Of a stretch of 42,630 nucleotides of DNA, positions 1-8,257 are shown one piece after another (position 1 is the first letter of the stretch; every line of letters begins with the position of its first letter). A program made the position numbers and the translations under genes. The DNA is from Saprospiraceae bacterium (lineage in GTDB: Bacteria > Bacteroidota > Bacteroidia > Chitinophagales > Saprospiraceae), in the NCBI GenBank assembly GCA_017985675.1, contig JAGNXB010000020.1, positions 1-42,630 of the forward strand, read 5' to 3'. The notes beneath the pieces were generated by a model that saw only the letters and a list, made by a program, of their open reading frames with translations, did not search any database and was not told the origin of the DNA.

Positions 1-920
1 TTCCCAATCGGGTCGGAGGCGATATCGACTTTGCGATGAAACATGGATATACCCTGGAATCATTCCGCACGGCCTGGCATGATATACAAATGAAGTTGTT
101 GACAGCACGGTCCAATCGGATCCGGCCCGGTCTGGATGACAAGGTGATTCTTGCCTGGAACGCCTTGGCTGTTCAAAGCCTATTGTCGGCCTGGAGGGCT
201 TTTGGTGAAGAGGATTGGCTGACGCGAGCCGATGAAATTCTGACATTCATCAGAAAAAATATGTCCCAACCTGAGGGTGGATTTTTTCGGATTTATGCCA
301 AAGAGTCGGCTTATCAGGATGCATTTTTAGAAGACTATGCATTTTATATCCGGGCGCTTCTGGAGCGAATCCAAATCACCTTTGACCCAAGCGGAATGGA
401 AGATGTTCGAAAATTGATGGACTGGGTCATTGATCAATTTTATGATTTGGAACAAGGTGCTTTCAAAACAACACGTTCGTCAGAGCTGGTGAGTCCATTA
501 TTTGATCTGTACGATGGCGCATTGCCTTCGGGTAATGCCGTCATGATGGAGAACGCCTATATATTATATAGTTTGACAAGTACAGCGGCTTATCAGGATA
601 TTGCCGAGCGGTTGGTCTTGCAGATGATGGCACAGGTAGAAAGGTTTCCGGGTTCTTTAGCATATTATGCTATGGTTATGACCCACGGCGTATTCGGTCG
701 GAAAGAAATTGTCATAGCAGGCAATGATTTCCAAGTCGACCTAAAATCAGTGCTAAGTATGTATCTGCCTGGGACTGTCTGCATTGGATCGAACCAGGAT
801 GGTGGGTCCGCGCTATTACAGAACAGGGTTTTTGTTGGAAAAACTTACCTTTATCTTTGTAGAGGACAATCCTGCCAAATGCCTGTAGAGGATCTACCGT
901 CTTTAATAGCTATGTTATGA
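1..920 (+). CDS. YyaL/DUF255 thioredoxin-domain family protein, C-terminal part (5' truncated)
   Basis: The reading frame is open from base 3 to the stop at 918-920 and enters from outside the window, so the methionine codon at 36 is probably internal. What remains (about 305 residues) resembles the alpha/alpha-barrel C-terminal half of the YyaL/SPATA20 family: the DDKVILAWNALAVQSL segment near residue 50 corresponds to the family's conserved DDK...WNGLMI motif, followed by helix-rich sequence and a GNAVM segment. The N-terminal thioredoxin-like DUF255 domain would lie upstream of the window. The biochemical role of the family is not settled; members are cytosolic and proposed to act in redox or sugar-related chemistry. 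It overlaps porP by four bases (ATGA), suggesting translational coupling. Family assignment is fairly secure; function is not. Confidence 0.8.
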   Translation, partial: PNRVGGDIDFAMKHGYTLESFRTAWHDIQMKLLTARSNRIRPGLDDKVILAWNALAVQSLLSAWRAFGEEDWLTRADEILTFIRKNMSQPEGGFFRIYAKESAYQDAFLEDYAFYIRALLERIQITFDPSGMEDVRKLMDWVIDQFYDLEQGAFKTTRSSELVSPLFDLYDGALPSGNAVMMENAYILYSLTSTAAYQDIAERLVLQMMAQVERFPGSLAYYAMVMTHGVFGRKEIVIAGNDFQVDLKSVLSMYLPGTVCIGSNQDGGSALLQNRVFVGKTYLYLCRGQSCQMPVEDLPSLIAML

Positions 921-1912
921 TTTCAAGAAAAGTCATTTATACTATATGTATTGCAGGCATGTTAAGTCTATTGCCCTTCAAAGCTTTTAGCCAACAACTT
1001 CCGCAGTACATCTTGTCCGCATTCAGTCAGGTTGAAATAAACCCTGCTGTTGCTGGAATAGATGGCAATCTATCCTTTACGGCTGCAACGCGAAGGCAAT
1101 GGAACGCGTTACCGGGTAGTCCTTCAGGCTTTCATGGAAGTGTGCAGCTTCCCTTACCCTTTATTTCCTCAGGCGTAGGATTGTCATTTATGCAGGATCA
1201 GATCGGTATCCAAAAGCACCTGGAGGTCACTGCCCTTTATAGTTATCATTATGATTTGAGCAGAACATGGACATTAAGCGCTGGACTAGCTGGCGGGATT
1301 TTCCAATCCGGGCTTGAAGGTGCTAAAATTCGTACTCCAGGAGGCCAGTATCCCAATGATGGAAGTTTAGATCATCAGGATAATCTGTTGACTATTGGTA
1401 ATGCAAACGCATTGAGCCCAATAATGCACGCAGGTATTTTAATAAAAAATCCGTCTTGGGAAGGTGGTATTTCTGGCAAATATCTTCAGGGTGGGCAATT
1501 GGTATACCGGGGATCCGATAAGGATGCGGGGATAGCCTTCCAGCCTCATTTATTAGCGCACCTGAGTTACAAAGGGTTTACCGGCGATCTTGAATGGCGG
1601 CCTGTTGTGGCTATGCGGACAGAACTGAAGGAAATACAGATAGATGCACAGTGCTTTTTTACCTGGAAAGACAGGTTTGTCCTGGGAGGCGGATATCGGG
1701 GATGGGGCCAAAACAGTACAGATGCATATATCCTTCATGCGGGAGCACGCGTTTCGGAGCGATTTTTGTTGATTTACGCTTACGAAGGCGGTGTATCCCG
1801 ATTTCGAACGGCCCATCAGGGCAGTTTTGAGTTAATGTTGCGGTATGATTTGGTAATTAACACAGGAAGTGGTAACTTGCCGGGCCGAATTTTTAATCCC
1901 AGGTTTCTTTAA
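917..1912 (+). CDS. porP: Type IX secretion system outer membrane protein, PorP/SprF family
   Basis: The 331-residue protein starts with a signal peptide (hydrophobic residues 6-25, ending AFSQQ). The mature N-terminus has the PorP/SprF signature: QQLPQY, then NPAVAG around residue 43, then RRQWNALPGSPSG. The rest alternates in a beta-strand pattern expected of an outer membrane barrel of about 300 residues, which is normal length. PorP-type proteins associate with the PorK/GldK-PorN/GldN ring under the outer membrane and help the type IX machine assemble or anchor. Many Bacteroidota carry dozens of SprF-like paralogues paired with cargo, but this copy lies directly ahead of gldKLMN, the same order as porPKLMN in Porphyromonas, so it is likely the core component. 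It overlaps the upstream YyaL-like gene by four bases. The gap to gldK is about 200 bp and contains its own promoter. Confidence 0.88.
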   Translation: MISRKVIYTICIAGMLSLLPFKAFSQQLPQYILSAFSQVEINPAVAGIDGNLSFTAATRRQWNALPGSPSGFHGSVQLPLPFISSGVGLSFMQDQIGIQKHLEVTALYSYHYDLSRTWTLSAGLAGGIFQSGLEGAKIRTPGGQYPNDGSLDHQDNLLTIGNANALSPIMHAGILIKNPSWEGGISGKYLQGGQLVYRGSDKDAGIAFQPHLLAHLSYKGFTGDLEWRPVVAMRTELKEIQIDAQCFFTWKDRFVLGGGYRGWGQNSTDAYILHAGARVSERFLLIYAYEGGVSRFRTAHQGSFELMLRYDLVINTGSGNLPGRIFNPRFL

Positions 1913-2022
1913 AGAAAGAATCTTAACTTGCCGTTAAACTTTAACATTTGTCGGCAATACTACATATTAGCGGAGGTCGTTATAAATCTTAACAGAAAAA
2001 AAATGACTAATAGCTGAACTTT

Positions 2023-2053
2023 TTTGGATTTCTAATGAAAACGACTATATTTA
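2023..2053 (+). promoter_or_regulatory. Predicted Bacteroidota housekeeping promoter ahead of gldK
   Basis: TTTG at 2023-2026 and TATATTTA at 2046-2053 are separated by exactly 19 bases, matching the phylum consensus TTTG-n19-TAnnTTTG except for the last base. Transcription would start near 2060, about 55 bases ahead of the gldK ATG. This suggests gldKLMN can be transcribed independently of porP. Confidence 0.6.
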
Positions 2054-2117
2054 CGGTCGATTTTAAGCAAGGATTTTAGCAACCAACTATTCTATCAGGT
2101 AAATACGGGTGAAGGAC

Positions 2118-3362
2118 ATGAAAAAACTTCTTAAGGTTTTCGTTGCCCTGGGCATATTATTCTATATAAGTGCCTGCGGTTCAAAAGAAAGTGGTCAATT
2201 GGTCGGAGTACTGGATCGACCATCTTGGCAAGGTATCAATCCATATGGAATGGTATATGTACCTTCTGGTACCCTGCACATTGGCTCGGGAGATGCCGAT
2301 ATCAGTAAAACATTCGTACAGCGATCCAAGTCCATATCGATTATGGGCTTTTATATGGACGATACGGAGATCACAAACAATGAATATCGTCAGTTTGTGT
2401 ACTGGGTAAAGGACTCTATCGCCCATACCAACATGGATCATTTCATTGAAAATGAAGATGGTACCCAACAAATCGACTGGGAAATGGAACTGGACTGGGA
2501 AGACGAGACACTAGCTGATCTCTATTACCAGGGCGCAGATAAATTTGCCGGTAAAAAAGAATTGAATGTAGGCAAACTGGTCTACCATTATGAATGGATA
2601 GATTGGCCTTCTGCAGCAGTAGATCGTGGCCAGTCTGCCCGGACGTCCTTTATCAAAAAGGATAAGGTGAAAATTTATCCGGATACCATGGTTTGGATCC
2701 GTGATTATGCCTACTCTTACAACGAGCCTTACACAAGAAATTACTTCTGGCATCCCGCCTTTGACGATTATCCCGTAGTTGGTGTCAACTGGAAGATGGC
2801 TAATGCCTTTTGCTTCTGGCGCACCCAGTTATGGAATACTTATCGCGCAGCAGAGAAGGGCGAAGTGAATACAGAAGAATTCCGCCTTCCGACAGAAGCC
2901 GAATGGGAATATGCCGCACGCGGTGGTAAGGATATTGCTCCATTTCCATGGGGAGGTATGTACCTGAGAAATGCTAAAGGATGTCTACTGGCCAACTTCA
3001 AACCAGGTCGTGGTAATTATCCTGAAGATGGCGGCCTATATACAGTAAAAGCAGACGCCTATTTCCCTAACGAATACGGACTGTACAATATGGCAGGTAA
3101 CGTTTCAGAATGGACAGTTACGGCCTATGACGAAAATGCCAATGCATTTACACATGACTTGAACCCGGATTTGCGTTATGATGCTAAGGATGATGATCCT
3201 GAAGCATTCAAGCGCAAAAGTGTCAGAGGTGGTTCTTGGAAAGACGTAGGCTTTTTTCTGCAAACGAGTACAAGAAACTGGGAATATCAGGATACAACCA
3301 AGTCTTATTTGGGCTTCCGTTGTGCTTTAACATTCCTCGGACGTTCGATTAACGATTTCTAG
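2118..3362 (+). CDS. gldK: GldK/PorK, type IX secretion and gliding lipoprotein
   Basis: Formylglycine-generating-enzyme-like lipoprotein that forms, with GldN, the large ring under the outer membrane in the type IX secretion system. I chose the ATG at 2118 over a GTG at 2109 because MKKLLKVFVALGILFYISAC is a compact lipoprotein signal with the lipid-carrying cysteine at residue 20. The FGE-sulfatase fold is visible: GMVYVPSGTLHIGSG near residue 45, FRLPTEAEWEYAARGG near 256-271, NMAGNVSEW near 325 and RGGSWKD near 370. The length (414 residues) is close to that of other GldK proteins. GldK has a structural rather than catalytic role. It is first in a cluster with gldL, gldM and gldN, behind its own promoter. 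Confidence 0.95.
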   Translation: MKKLLKVFVALGILFYISACGSKESGQLVGVLDRPSWQGINPYGMVYVPSGTLHIGSGDADISKTFVQRSKSISIMGFYMDDTEITNNEYRQFVYWVKDSIAHTNMDHFIENEDGTQQIDWEMELDWEDETLADLYYQGADKFAGKKELNVGKLVYHYEWIDWPSAAVDRGQSARTSFIKKDKVKIYPDTMVWIRDYAYSYNEPYTRNYFWHPAFDDYPVVGVNWKMANAFCFWRTQLWNTYRAAEKGEVNTEEFRLPTEAEWEYAARGGKDIAPFPWGGMYLRNAKGCLLANFKPGRGNYPEDGGLYTVKADAYFPNEYGLYNMAGNVSEWTVTAYDENANAFTHDLNPDLRYDAKDDDPEAFKRKSVRGGSWKDVGFFLQTSTRNWEYQDTTKSYLGFRCALTFLGRSINDF

Positions 3363-3403
3363 CCTTAGGTTTCCCTTTTTCGAACAACTACTACAGACTT
3401 TAA

Positions 3404-3448
3404 TGAGAGTGTTTAATTCGTAAAATGAGTAGATCATTTTGCCTCTCA
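3404..3448 (+). repeat. Nested inverted repeat in the gldK-gldL spacer
   Basis: Two nested dyads share one axis: TGAGAG (3404-3409) with CTCTCA (3443-3448) outside, and AAAATGA (3422-3428) with TCATTTT (3434-3440) inside around a five-base loop. The transcript could fold into an interrupted hairpin. No long T-run follows, so it is not a textbook terminator. It may be an RNA processing or stability element that sets GldK relative to GldL, or a weak attenuator. The stem is seen directly; the role is inference. Confidence 0.4.
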
Positions 3449-3515
3449 AAAGTCGTTTTCAACCTGAAACTATTAAACTCAATCAATTAGCTTAACCAAA
3501 TTAAATGCTTTAAAA

Positions 3516-4109
3516 ATGGGCTTGCAAAGTGTTATTAAATCATCTGGTTTTAAGTACGGCAAAAACCTCCTTATCGGTATCGGTGCTGCTGTTGTACTTC
3601 TTGGTGCACTATTTAAGCTGGAAAGCTGGGAAGGTGCCAGTGAGATGCTTATTATCGGTCTTAGCGTTGAAGCGCTGATCTTCTTTTTCCTGGGTGTAAT
3701 CGGTCCGGAAAAAGACTATTATTGGGAAAAATTGTATCCAGGACTGGATCAGTACAGCAGTCACATTGCACCACTCACTGCTGGTGAAGTTGGTAGTCAG
3801 CCAAAAGGTCTGAATGGTGAAGTAGTTGAACGTCAGCTTGGTAGCATGGTAGGTGAACTCCAGTCCATGTCCAAAAGTCTTGGTGCACTCAAAGCGTTGC
3901 AAGAAGTAGACTTCTCTGGTACTAAAGACCAGTTGAATACAATGAACAACTTCTACAAGAGCATGAATGAGGCTATGTCGAATTTGTCCAATTCGTTGGA
4001 TGACACAAAAGCATTCAAAGAGCAACTTACCGCACTGAACAAGAACCTGGGTTCCTTGAACAATGTATATGGTAATATTCTTGGCGCTATGTCCAGCATC
4101 GGCCGCTAA
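3516..4109 (+). CDS. gldL: GldL/PorL, type IX secretion inner-membrane motor protein
   Basis: Inner membrane subunit of the GldL-GldM proton-driven motor that energises type IX secretion and gliding. The 197-residue protein begins MGLQSVIKSSGFKYGKN, characteristic of GldL, then has two transmembrane helices (about residues 17-34 and 44-64). A glutamate sits between them (LESWEGASE) and another lies within the second helix (SVEALIFF); family work implicates a buried acidic residue in proton use. The charged segment GPEKDYYWEKLYPGLD follows. The cytoplasmic C-terminal part (residues 90-197) is predicted to be largely helical, ending in repeated Leu/Asn-rich heptads. The length is slightly short but normal for GldL. 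It is followed after 44 bp by gldM. Confidence 0.95.
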   Translation: MGLQSVIKSSGFKYGKNLLIGIGAAVVLLGALFKLESWEGASEMLIIGLSVEALIFFFLGVIGPEKDYYWEKLYPGLDQYSSHIAPLTAGEVGSQPKGLNGEVVERQLGSMVGELQSMSKSLGALKALQEVDFSGTKDQLNTMNNFYKSMNEAMSNLSNSLDDTKAFKEQLTALNKNLGSLNNVYGNILGAMSSIGR

Positions 4110-4153
4110 GCCGAAAAGGAACTGATGGTTTAACCAACGACAAATCTAAATCT

Positions 4154-5701
4154 ATGTCCATTCCAAAGGAACCGCGGCAGTTGATGATCAACTTGATGTA
4201 CCTGGTGCTTACAGCCTTGCTGGCACTGAACATCTCCGCGGAAGTTATGAACGCTTTTTTCACGCTGGATAAAGGTATCCAGAACAGTAACGTGATTGTA
4301 GATAGCTCCAATTCTAAGATTCTTGCTAGTATCGCAAAACAAGCCGATGCTTATAAAAATCCGCAAAATGAGGCTTTTTATGCTGCAGCTCAGAAATCAG
4401 ATTCCTTGACCAAGGAGTTTGTGCTTTATATTGATGATCTGCGCAAAAGACTCTTTGATGCTGCAGGTGGTCCGAGTCCTAAAAACCCGCTCCAACCTAA
4501 ACGTATCAAGGATAAAGACGTTACTACAAGGCTTTTTGTTCACAAACCACCACAAGGTGAAAATCGTGGACCCGAGCTGGAAAACAAAATTCTCGAGGTT
4601 CGTAAAGGTTATATGGAAATTGCAGGCAATGATCCAACTCTCCCTTCGCTACCTCTTGAAATAAGTGAAGATTGGAAAAAATCCGATAAAAAAAGTTGGT
4701 CAGATTTCACCTTCATGCAAATGCCTGTAGCTGCAATTTTCCCTGTTTTACGCAAAATAGAAAATGATGCCCGCGCTTCAAACGCTGCAGTGCTGAACTT
4801 TTTGTTTGAAAAAATCAGTGGCGAAGACATCAAATTTGATGCCTTTGAACCAGTTGTTTCCGCTTCGAAGGGTTATGTCATTAAAGGTGAAAAGTATGCT
4901 GCTGATGTCTTCTTGAGTGCATTTAGCACTAAGGCAGGCGATAACACACGCATTCTTGTGAACGGTTCAAGCCTGCCTGTAAAAGATGGTAAAGCATCTT
5001 ATGAAACAGGTACTTCTCAAATTGGTACTAAAAAGTACAGCGTTGAGATCCAGGTGATCAATCCACTTACACAAGAAGTGAAATCGTACAAAAAGGAATT
5101 TGAATACGAAGTAGGTGAGCGGAGTATTACGGTGTCTGCCGACAAGATGAACGTATTTTATATCGGTGTTGAGAATCCTGTCTCAGTTTCTGCTGCAGGT
5201 GTTTCTTCAAATGATATGCAGGTGAACATAAGCGGCGGTGGCGGTAAAATCCGTAAAGTGGGTTCTGCTAACTATATCGTTGAGGTGACCACACCCACAC
5301 TTGAGTGTTTTGTATCCGTTTCTGCAAGTTCAATAGGACTGTCGGATAAAAAGCTCTTCCGTGTAAAACGTATTCCTGATCCCGTGGCTCGTTTAGGAAA
5401 AGAAAGCTCAGGCTCTATGGGTAATGGTGAGTTTAAAGCTCAGCCTGGTGTAGGTGCATTTTTGGACAACTTTGACTTTGATGCCAAATGCGCAATCCAA
5501 AGTTTCACGGTTACCAAAGTACCTCCTCGTCAGGATGCTATCGTCAAAAATAACGAAGGTCCTCGTTATAACGGAGATGTTTCAAACTTGGTCAACTCTG
5601 CTAAGCCTGGTGATACCTACTATTTTGACGAAGTGAAGGCTCGTTGCCCTGGTGATCAGGTTGGTCGTAAGATCAACTCCATGGTGTTTAAAATTCGTTA
5701 A
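4154..5701 (+). CDS. gldM: GldM/PorM, type IX secretion periplasm-spanning motor protein
   Basis: Partner of GldL: a single N-terminal transmembrane helix anchors a long periplasmic shaft that transmits energy to the GldK-GldN ring. The 515-residue protein starts MSIPKEPRQLMINLMYLVL, the typical GldM start, with the membrane helix at about residues 13-32. It is followed by a helical D1 region (to about 215) and then Ig-like beta domains (DAFEPVVSASKGYVIKGE near 235, and later repeats up to the C-terminus). The C-terminal segment with DNFDFDAKCAIQSFTVTKV near residue 435 is well conserved in the family. It is 18 bp ahead of gldN and clearly cotranscribed. No unusual feature was seen. Confidence 0.95.
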   Translation: MSIPKEPRQLMINLMYLVLTALLALNISAEVMNAFFTLDKGIQNSNVIVDSSNSKILASIAKQADAYKNPQNEAFYAAAQKSDSLTKEFVLYIDDLRKRLFDAAGGPSPKNPLQPKRIKDKDVTTRLFVHKPPQGENRGPELENKILEVRKGYMEIAGNDPTLPSLPLEISEDWKKSDKKSWSDFTFMQMPVAAIFPVLRKIENDARASNAAVLNFLFEKISGEDIKFDAFEPVVSASKGYVIKGEKYAADVFLSAFSTKAGDNTRILVNGSSLPVKDGKASYETGTSQIGTKKYSVEIQVINPLTQEVKSYKKEFEYEVGERSITVSADKMNVFYIGVENPVSVSAAGVSSNDMQVNISGGGGKIRKVGSANYIVEVTTPTLECFVSVSASSIGLSDKKLFRVKRIPDPVARLGKESSGSMGNGEFKAQPGVGAFLDNFDFDAKCAIQSFTVTKVPPRQDAIVKNNEGPRYNGDVSNLVNSAKPGDTYYFDEVKARCPGDQVGRKINSMVFKIR

Positions 5702-5719
5702 TTCTAAAGAAAAGCTGGC

Positions 5720-6580
5720 ATGAAATCGCTGCAAATATTTTTTCTAGGATTGCTGTTAGTTGCTTTGTCTGTATCCAGGGCTCAGGCTCAGGAGCCAGAA
5801 GTGATCCGTACAGAATCCAGTGACCCTAACGCAAAGACGCCCTTGGATGGTGTTGTGGAGCGTACACTCACTGCTGAAAAGCGGGTACTTCCTTATGACC
5901 ATGTCCGTGAGGCGGATTATTATTGGGAGAAAAAAGTGTGGCGCCTTCTTGATATCAGAGAAAAAATGAATCTTCCGTTTGCAAATCCAGATGGACGGTT
6001 TATTGATATTCTGCTGAGTTCTATAAAGGAAGGGGAGATCACGGTTTATGATGATGAACGTTTTACCAAAGCCTTGACGCTTGATGAAGCCATGGCAACA
6101 ACTACAGGTAAACCGGATACCATTCTTACCTATGATCCAGAAACCTATGAGGAAATCATTCAGGTTGTAAGAAATGACCTCAACCCTGATGATATCAAAC
6201 GTTTTCGTATAAAAGAGGTTTGGTTCTTTGACAAAGAAACATCTACTGTTAAGGTTCGCATTTTGGGGATAGCCCCTATTCGCGAACTGAAAGACGATAA
6301 CGGTAACATTCGTGGAGAGCTACCGATGTTCTGGGTATATTATCCAGATGCGCGTTACATGTTCGCCCGGCATACCGCATTTCGTACAGGTAATGATGCC
6401 AGCCCACTTACATGGGAAGATATTCTTGAAATGCGTTTCTTTTCAAGCCATATCTACAAAGAGCGGAACGTTCTTGATTTACGTCTGAAGGATATCTACT
6501 CAGGTGTAGACCTCTTGCTTGAAGGTGAAAAAATCAAACAGGAGATTTTCAACTTTGAACACGATCTCTGGTCATTTTAA
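5720..6580 (+). CDS. gldN: GldN/PorN, type IX secretion ring protein
   Basis: Periplasmic ring partner of GldK that contacts the GldM shaft. The 286-residue protein has a signal peptide (about residues 1-23, ending SRAQAQ). The mature protein carries GldN hallmarks: the YDHVREADYYWEKKVWRLLD segment near residue 60, DIREKMNLPFANPDGRF near 80, and RFRIKEVWFFDKETSTVKVR near 160-180. The WEDILEMRFFSSHIYKE segment near 235 is also conserved. The length is normal. It is last in the gldKLMN cluster, 20 bp ahead of a strong terminator, so the operon ends here. Confidence 0.95.
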   Translation: MKSLQIFFLGLLLVALSVSRAQAQEPEVIRTESSDPNAKTPLDGVVERTLTAEKRVLPYDHVREADYYWEKKVWRLLDIREKMNLPFANPDGRFIDILLSSIKEGEITVYDDERFTKALTLDEAMATTTGKPDTILTYDPETYEEIIQVVRNDLNPDDIKRFRIKEVWFFDKETSTVKVRILGIAPIRELKDDNGNIRGELPMFWVYYPDARYMFARHTAFRTGNDASPLTWEDILEMRFFSSHIYKERNVLDLRLKDIYSGVDLLLEGEKIKQEIFNFEHDLWSF

Positions 6581-6600
6581 TTTGCCAGTAATAACTATAA

Positions 6601-6634
6601 AAAAGGTTGCTTCCTCCAGGGAGCAACCTTTTTT
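6601..6634 (+). terminator. Rho-independent terminator closing the gldKLMN operon
   Basis: AAAAGGTTGCT (6601-6611) pairs with AGCAACCTTTT (6622-6632) around a ten-base loop, followed by further T residues. The stem is perfect over eleven pairs. An A-run precedes it, so it could also work in reverse, but no minus-strand gene ends here. Confidence 0.9.
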
Positions 6635-6772
6635 GCTTTTATGTCGTTGGGAATACTTGATTTAAGCTCTTCTTTGATACGAATTGATATAAGTTTACAG
6701 TTAATTGCTGAACGATTAAGTGGGTTTATTGGTAGTGCTCCAATTAGCCTTGTAGTTGATTAATATTGTAAC

Positions 6773-8257
6773 ATGAAATCTTTTGGTCTGTTTTTTTTCT
6801 TCCTGGCCACCATCCTTGGAATGACCTTTTTACAATCTTGTATAAAGGATCCGGATTTTTATACAGGTAATGATGTACGGTTAACATTTTCGACAGATAC
6901 ACTTCGATTTGATACGGTATTTACCACTCAGGGCTCGTCGACTCGTTTGATTAAAGTGTTTAATTCGAAGGACAAGCCAATCCGAATTGAGCGTATTCAA
7001 TTTCGGGATGCCGGCAATTCCATCTTCCGCATGAATGTGGATGGTGTGTCCGGAGATGTTTTTACAGATGTTGAAATACTAGCGGAGGATAGTATTTATC
7101 TGTTTGTAGAAGTTACGATTGATCCTGATCAGCCTGTTTCGTTGAGTCCGTTTGTCATTTCAGATGCTATCCAGTTTCGAATAAATGGTACGGATCAGGA
7201 AGTGATTCTCGAAGCATGGGGTCAAAATGCTATTTATATACCAAACAATAGTAATTCAAAAGGTGTGGCCCGTTTGACTTGTGATAATATGGAAGTGATA
7301 TGGGATGACCCAAGGCCATATGTAATTTTTGGTGTTTTATTGATAGACAGTTGTACACTGCGCATTTTGGAAGGCACGAGAGTGCATTTACATGGCGGTG
7401 TCGTTCCTAATGGTTCGGGTTTTTATACAGATGGATTAATTTATACCCAGCCAGACGGACGAATTAGAATAGAAGGGTCATTAGAAAAGCCGGTCATCTT
7501 TCGCTCGGATCGACTTGAGAGCGCATTTGCCACCTTACCCGGACAATGGGGAGGCATACGACTTGGTCCAAATTCAAAGGGCAATGTTTTTGAGCACGTA
7601 CAGATTTACAATCCTATTGTAGGGGTATTGGTGGATTCTAATGCAACGCTTGATATACGTTACGCAAAGATCGCCTATACATCTGGCAGCGCACTTTCAT
7701 CTTATGCCGGTGATATTAGGGCAGATAATGTACTTATGTTTGACAATGTGCGCAATGGTGTCCAATTGGCGCTAGGTGGTACGCATCGATTTCGATATTG
7801 TACTATTGCCAACTTTGGGAATACCAGTGAAGCTGTTTTAGCCAGTAATATTTTTTGTCTTGACCCATTGTGCAGTGAAGCTTATTTGAATACCTTATCC
7901 GCTGAATTTATTAATTGTATTGTAACTGGAAACCAGAAGGATGAGATTACTTTAGTGGATGGATCGGGTGGTGTAGCCGGTGCATTTAATTATCAGTTCA
8001 CAAATAGTTTAGTTCGTATTGAAGATCTATTGGATGAGGATCAATGGCCTGATTTTTTAAGTAATTGTTTATCATGTATTCAGTATACATCTTCCGACAA
8101 ATTGTTTATTGATTTGAATGAAGGTGATTTTCATTTGGATAGCCTGGCTGTTGTGCGTAATAAAGCCTTACCACTAAATGATGTTTTGTACGACCTGGAC
8201 GGGGTTCTTCGCAATCCAGTCAATCCTGATATAGGTTGTTATGAATTTGGTCTTTAA
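6773..8257 (+). CDS. Lipoprotein with predicted parallel beta-helix and choice-of-anchor-Q-like end
   Basis: The 494-residue protein has a lipoprotein signal (hydrophobic residues 5-20, LQSC with the cysteine at 23). Residues 35-170 look like a beta-sandwich domain (DTLRFDTVFTTQGS, then strand-rich sequence). From about residue 230 the protein has short strand-turn repeats with polar turns (VFEHVQIYNPIVGV, DIRYAKIAYTSGSAL, ADNVLMFDNVRNGV) that suggest a right-handed beta-helix. The end, DLDGVLRNPVNPDIGCYEF, resembles the motif that closes choice-of-anchor-Q proteins. No enzyme residues can be named. It is probably a cell-envelope or surface-exposed lipoprotein. It stands alone about 190 bp after the gldN terminator, and its stop overlaps tail-to-tail with the transporter on the other strand. 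Domain names are from pattern recognition only. Confidence 0.7.
   Translation: MKSFGLFFFFLATILGMTFLQSCIKDPDFYTGNDVRLTFSTDTLRFDTVFTTQGSSTRLIKVFNSKDKPIRIERIQFRDAGNSIFRMNVDGVSGDVFTDVEILAEDSIYLFVEVTIDPDQPVSLSPFVISDAIQFRINGTDQEVILEAWGQNAIYIPNNSNSKGVARLTCDNMEVIWDDPRPYVIFGVLLIDSCTLRILEGTRVHLHGGVVPNGSGFYTDGLIYTQPDGRIRIEGSLEKPVIFRSDRLESAFATLPGQWGGIRLGPNSKGNVFEHVQIYNPIVGVLVDSNATLDIRYAKIAYTSGSALSSYAGDIRADNVLMFDNVRNGVQLALGGTHRFRYCTIANFGNTSEAVLASNIFCLDPLCSEAYLNTLSAEFINCIVTGNQKDEITLVDGSGGVAGAFNYQFTNSLVRIEDLLDEDQWPDFLSNCLSCIQYTSSDKLFIDLNEGDFHLDSLAVVRNKALPLNDVLYDLDGVLRNPVNPDIGCYEFGL

Noticed and set aside
3609..4025. Open frame of 138 codons antisense to gldL
   Set aside because: Shadow of gldL; composition mirrors the coding strand.
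6673..6697. TTTG and TAAGTTTA ahead of the beta-helix lipoprotein gene
   Set aside because: The spacer is only 13 bases, too short for the consensus promoter.
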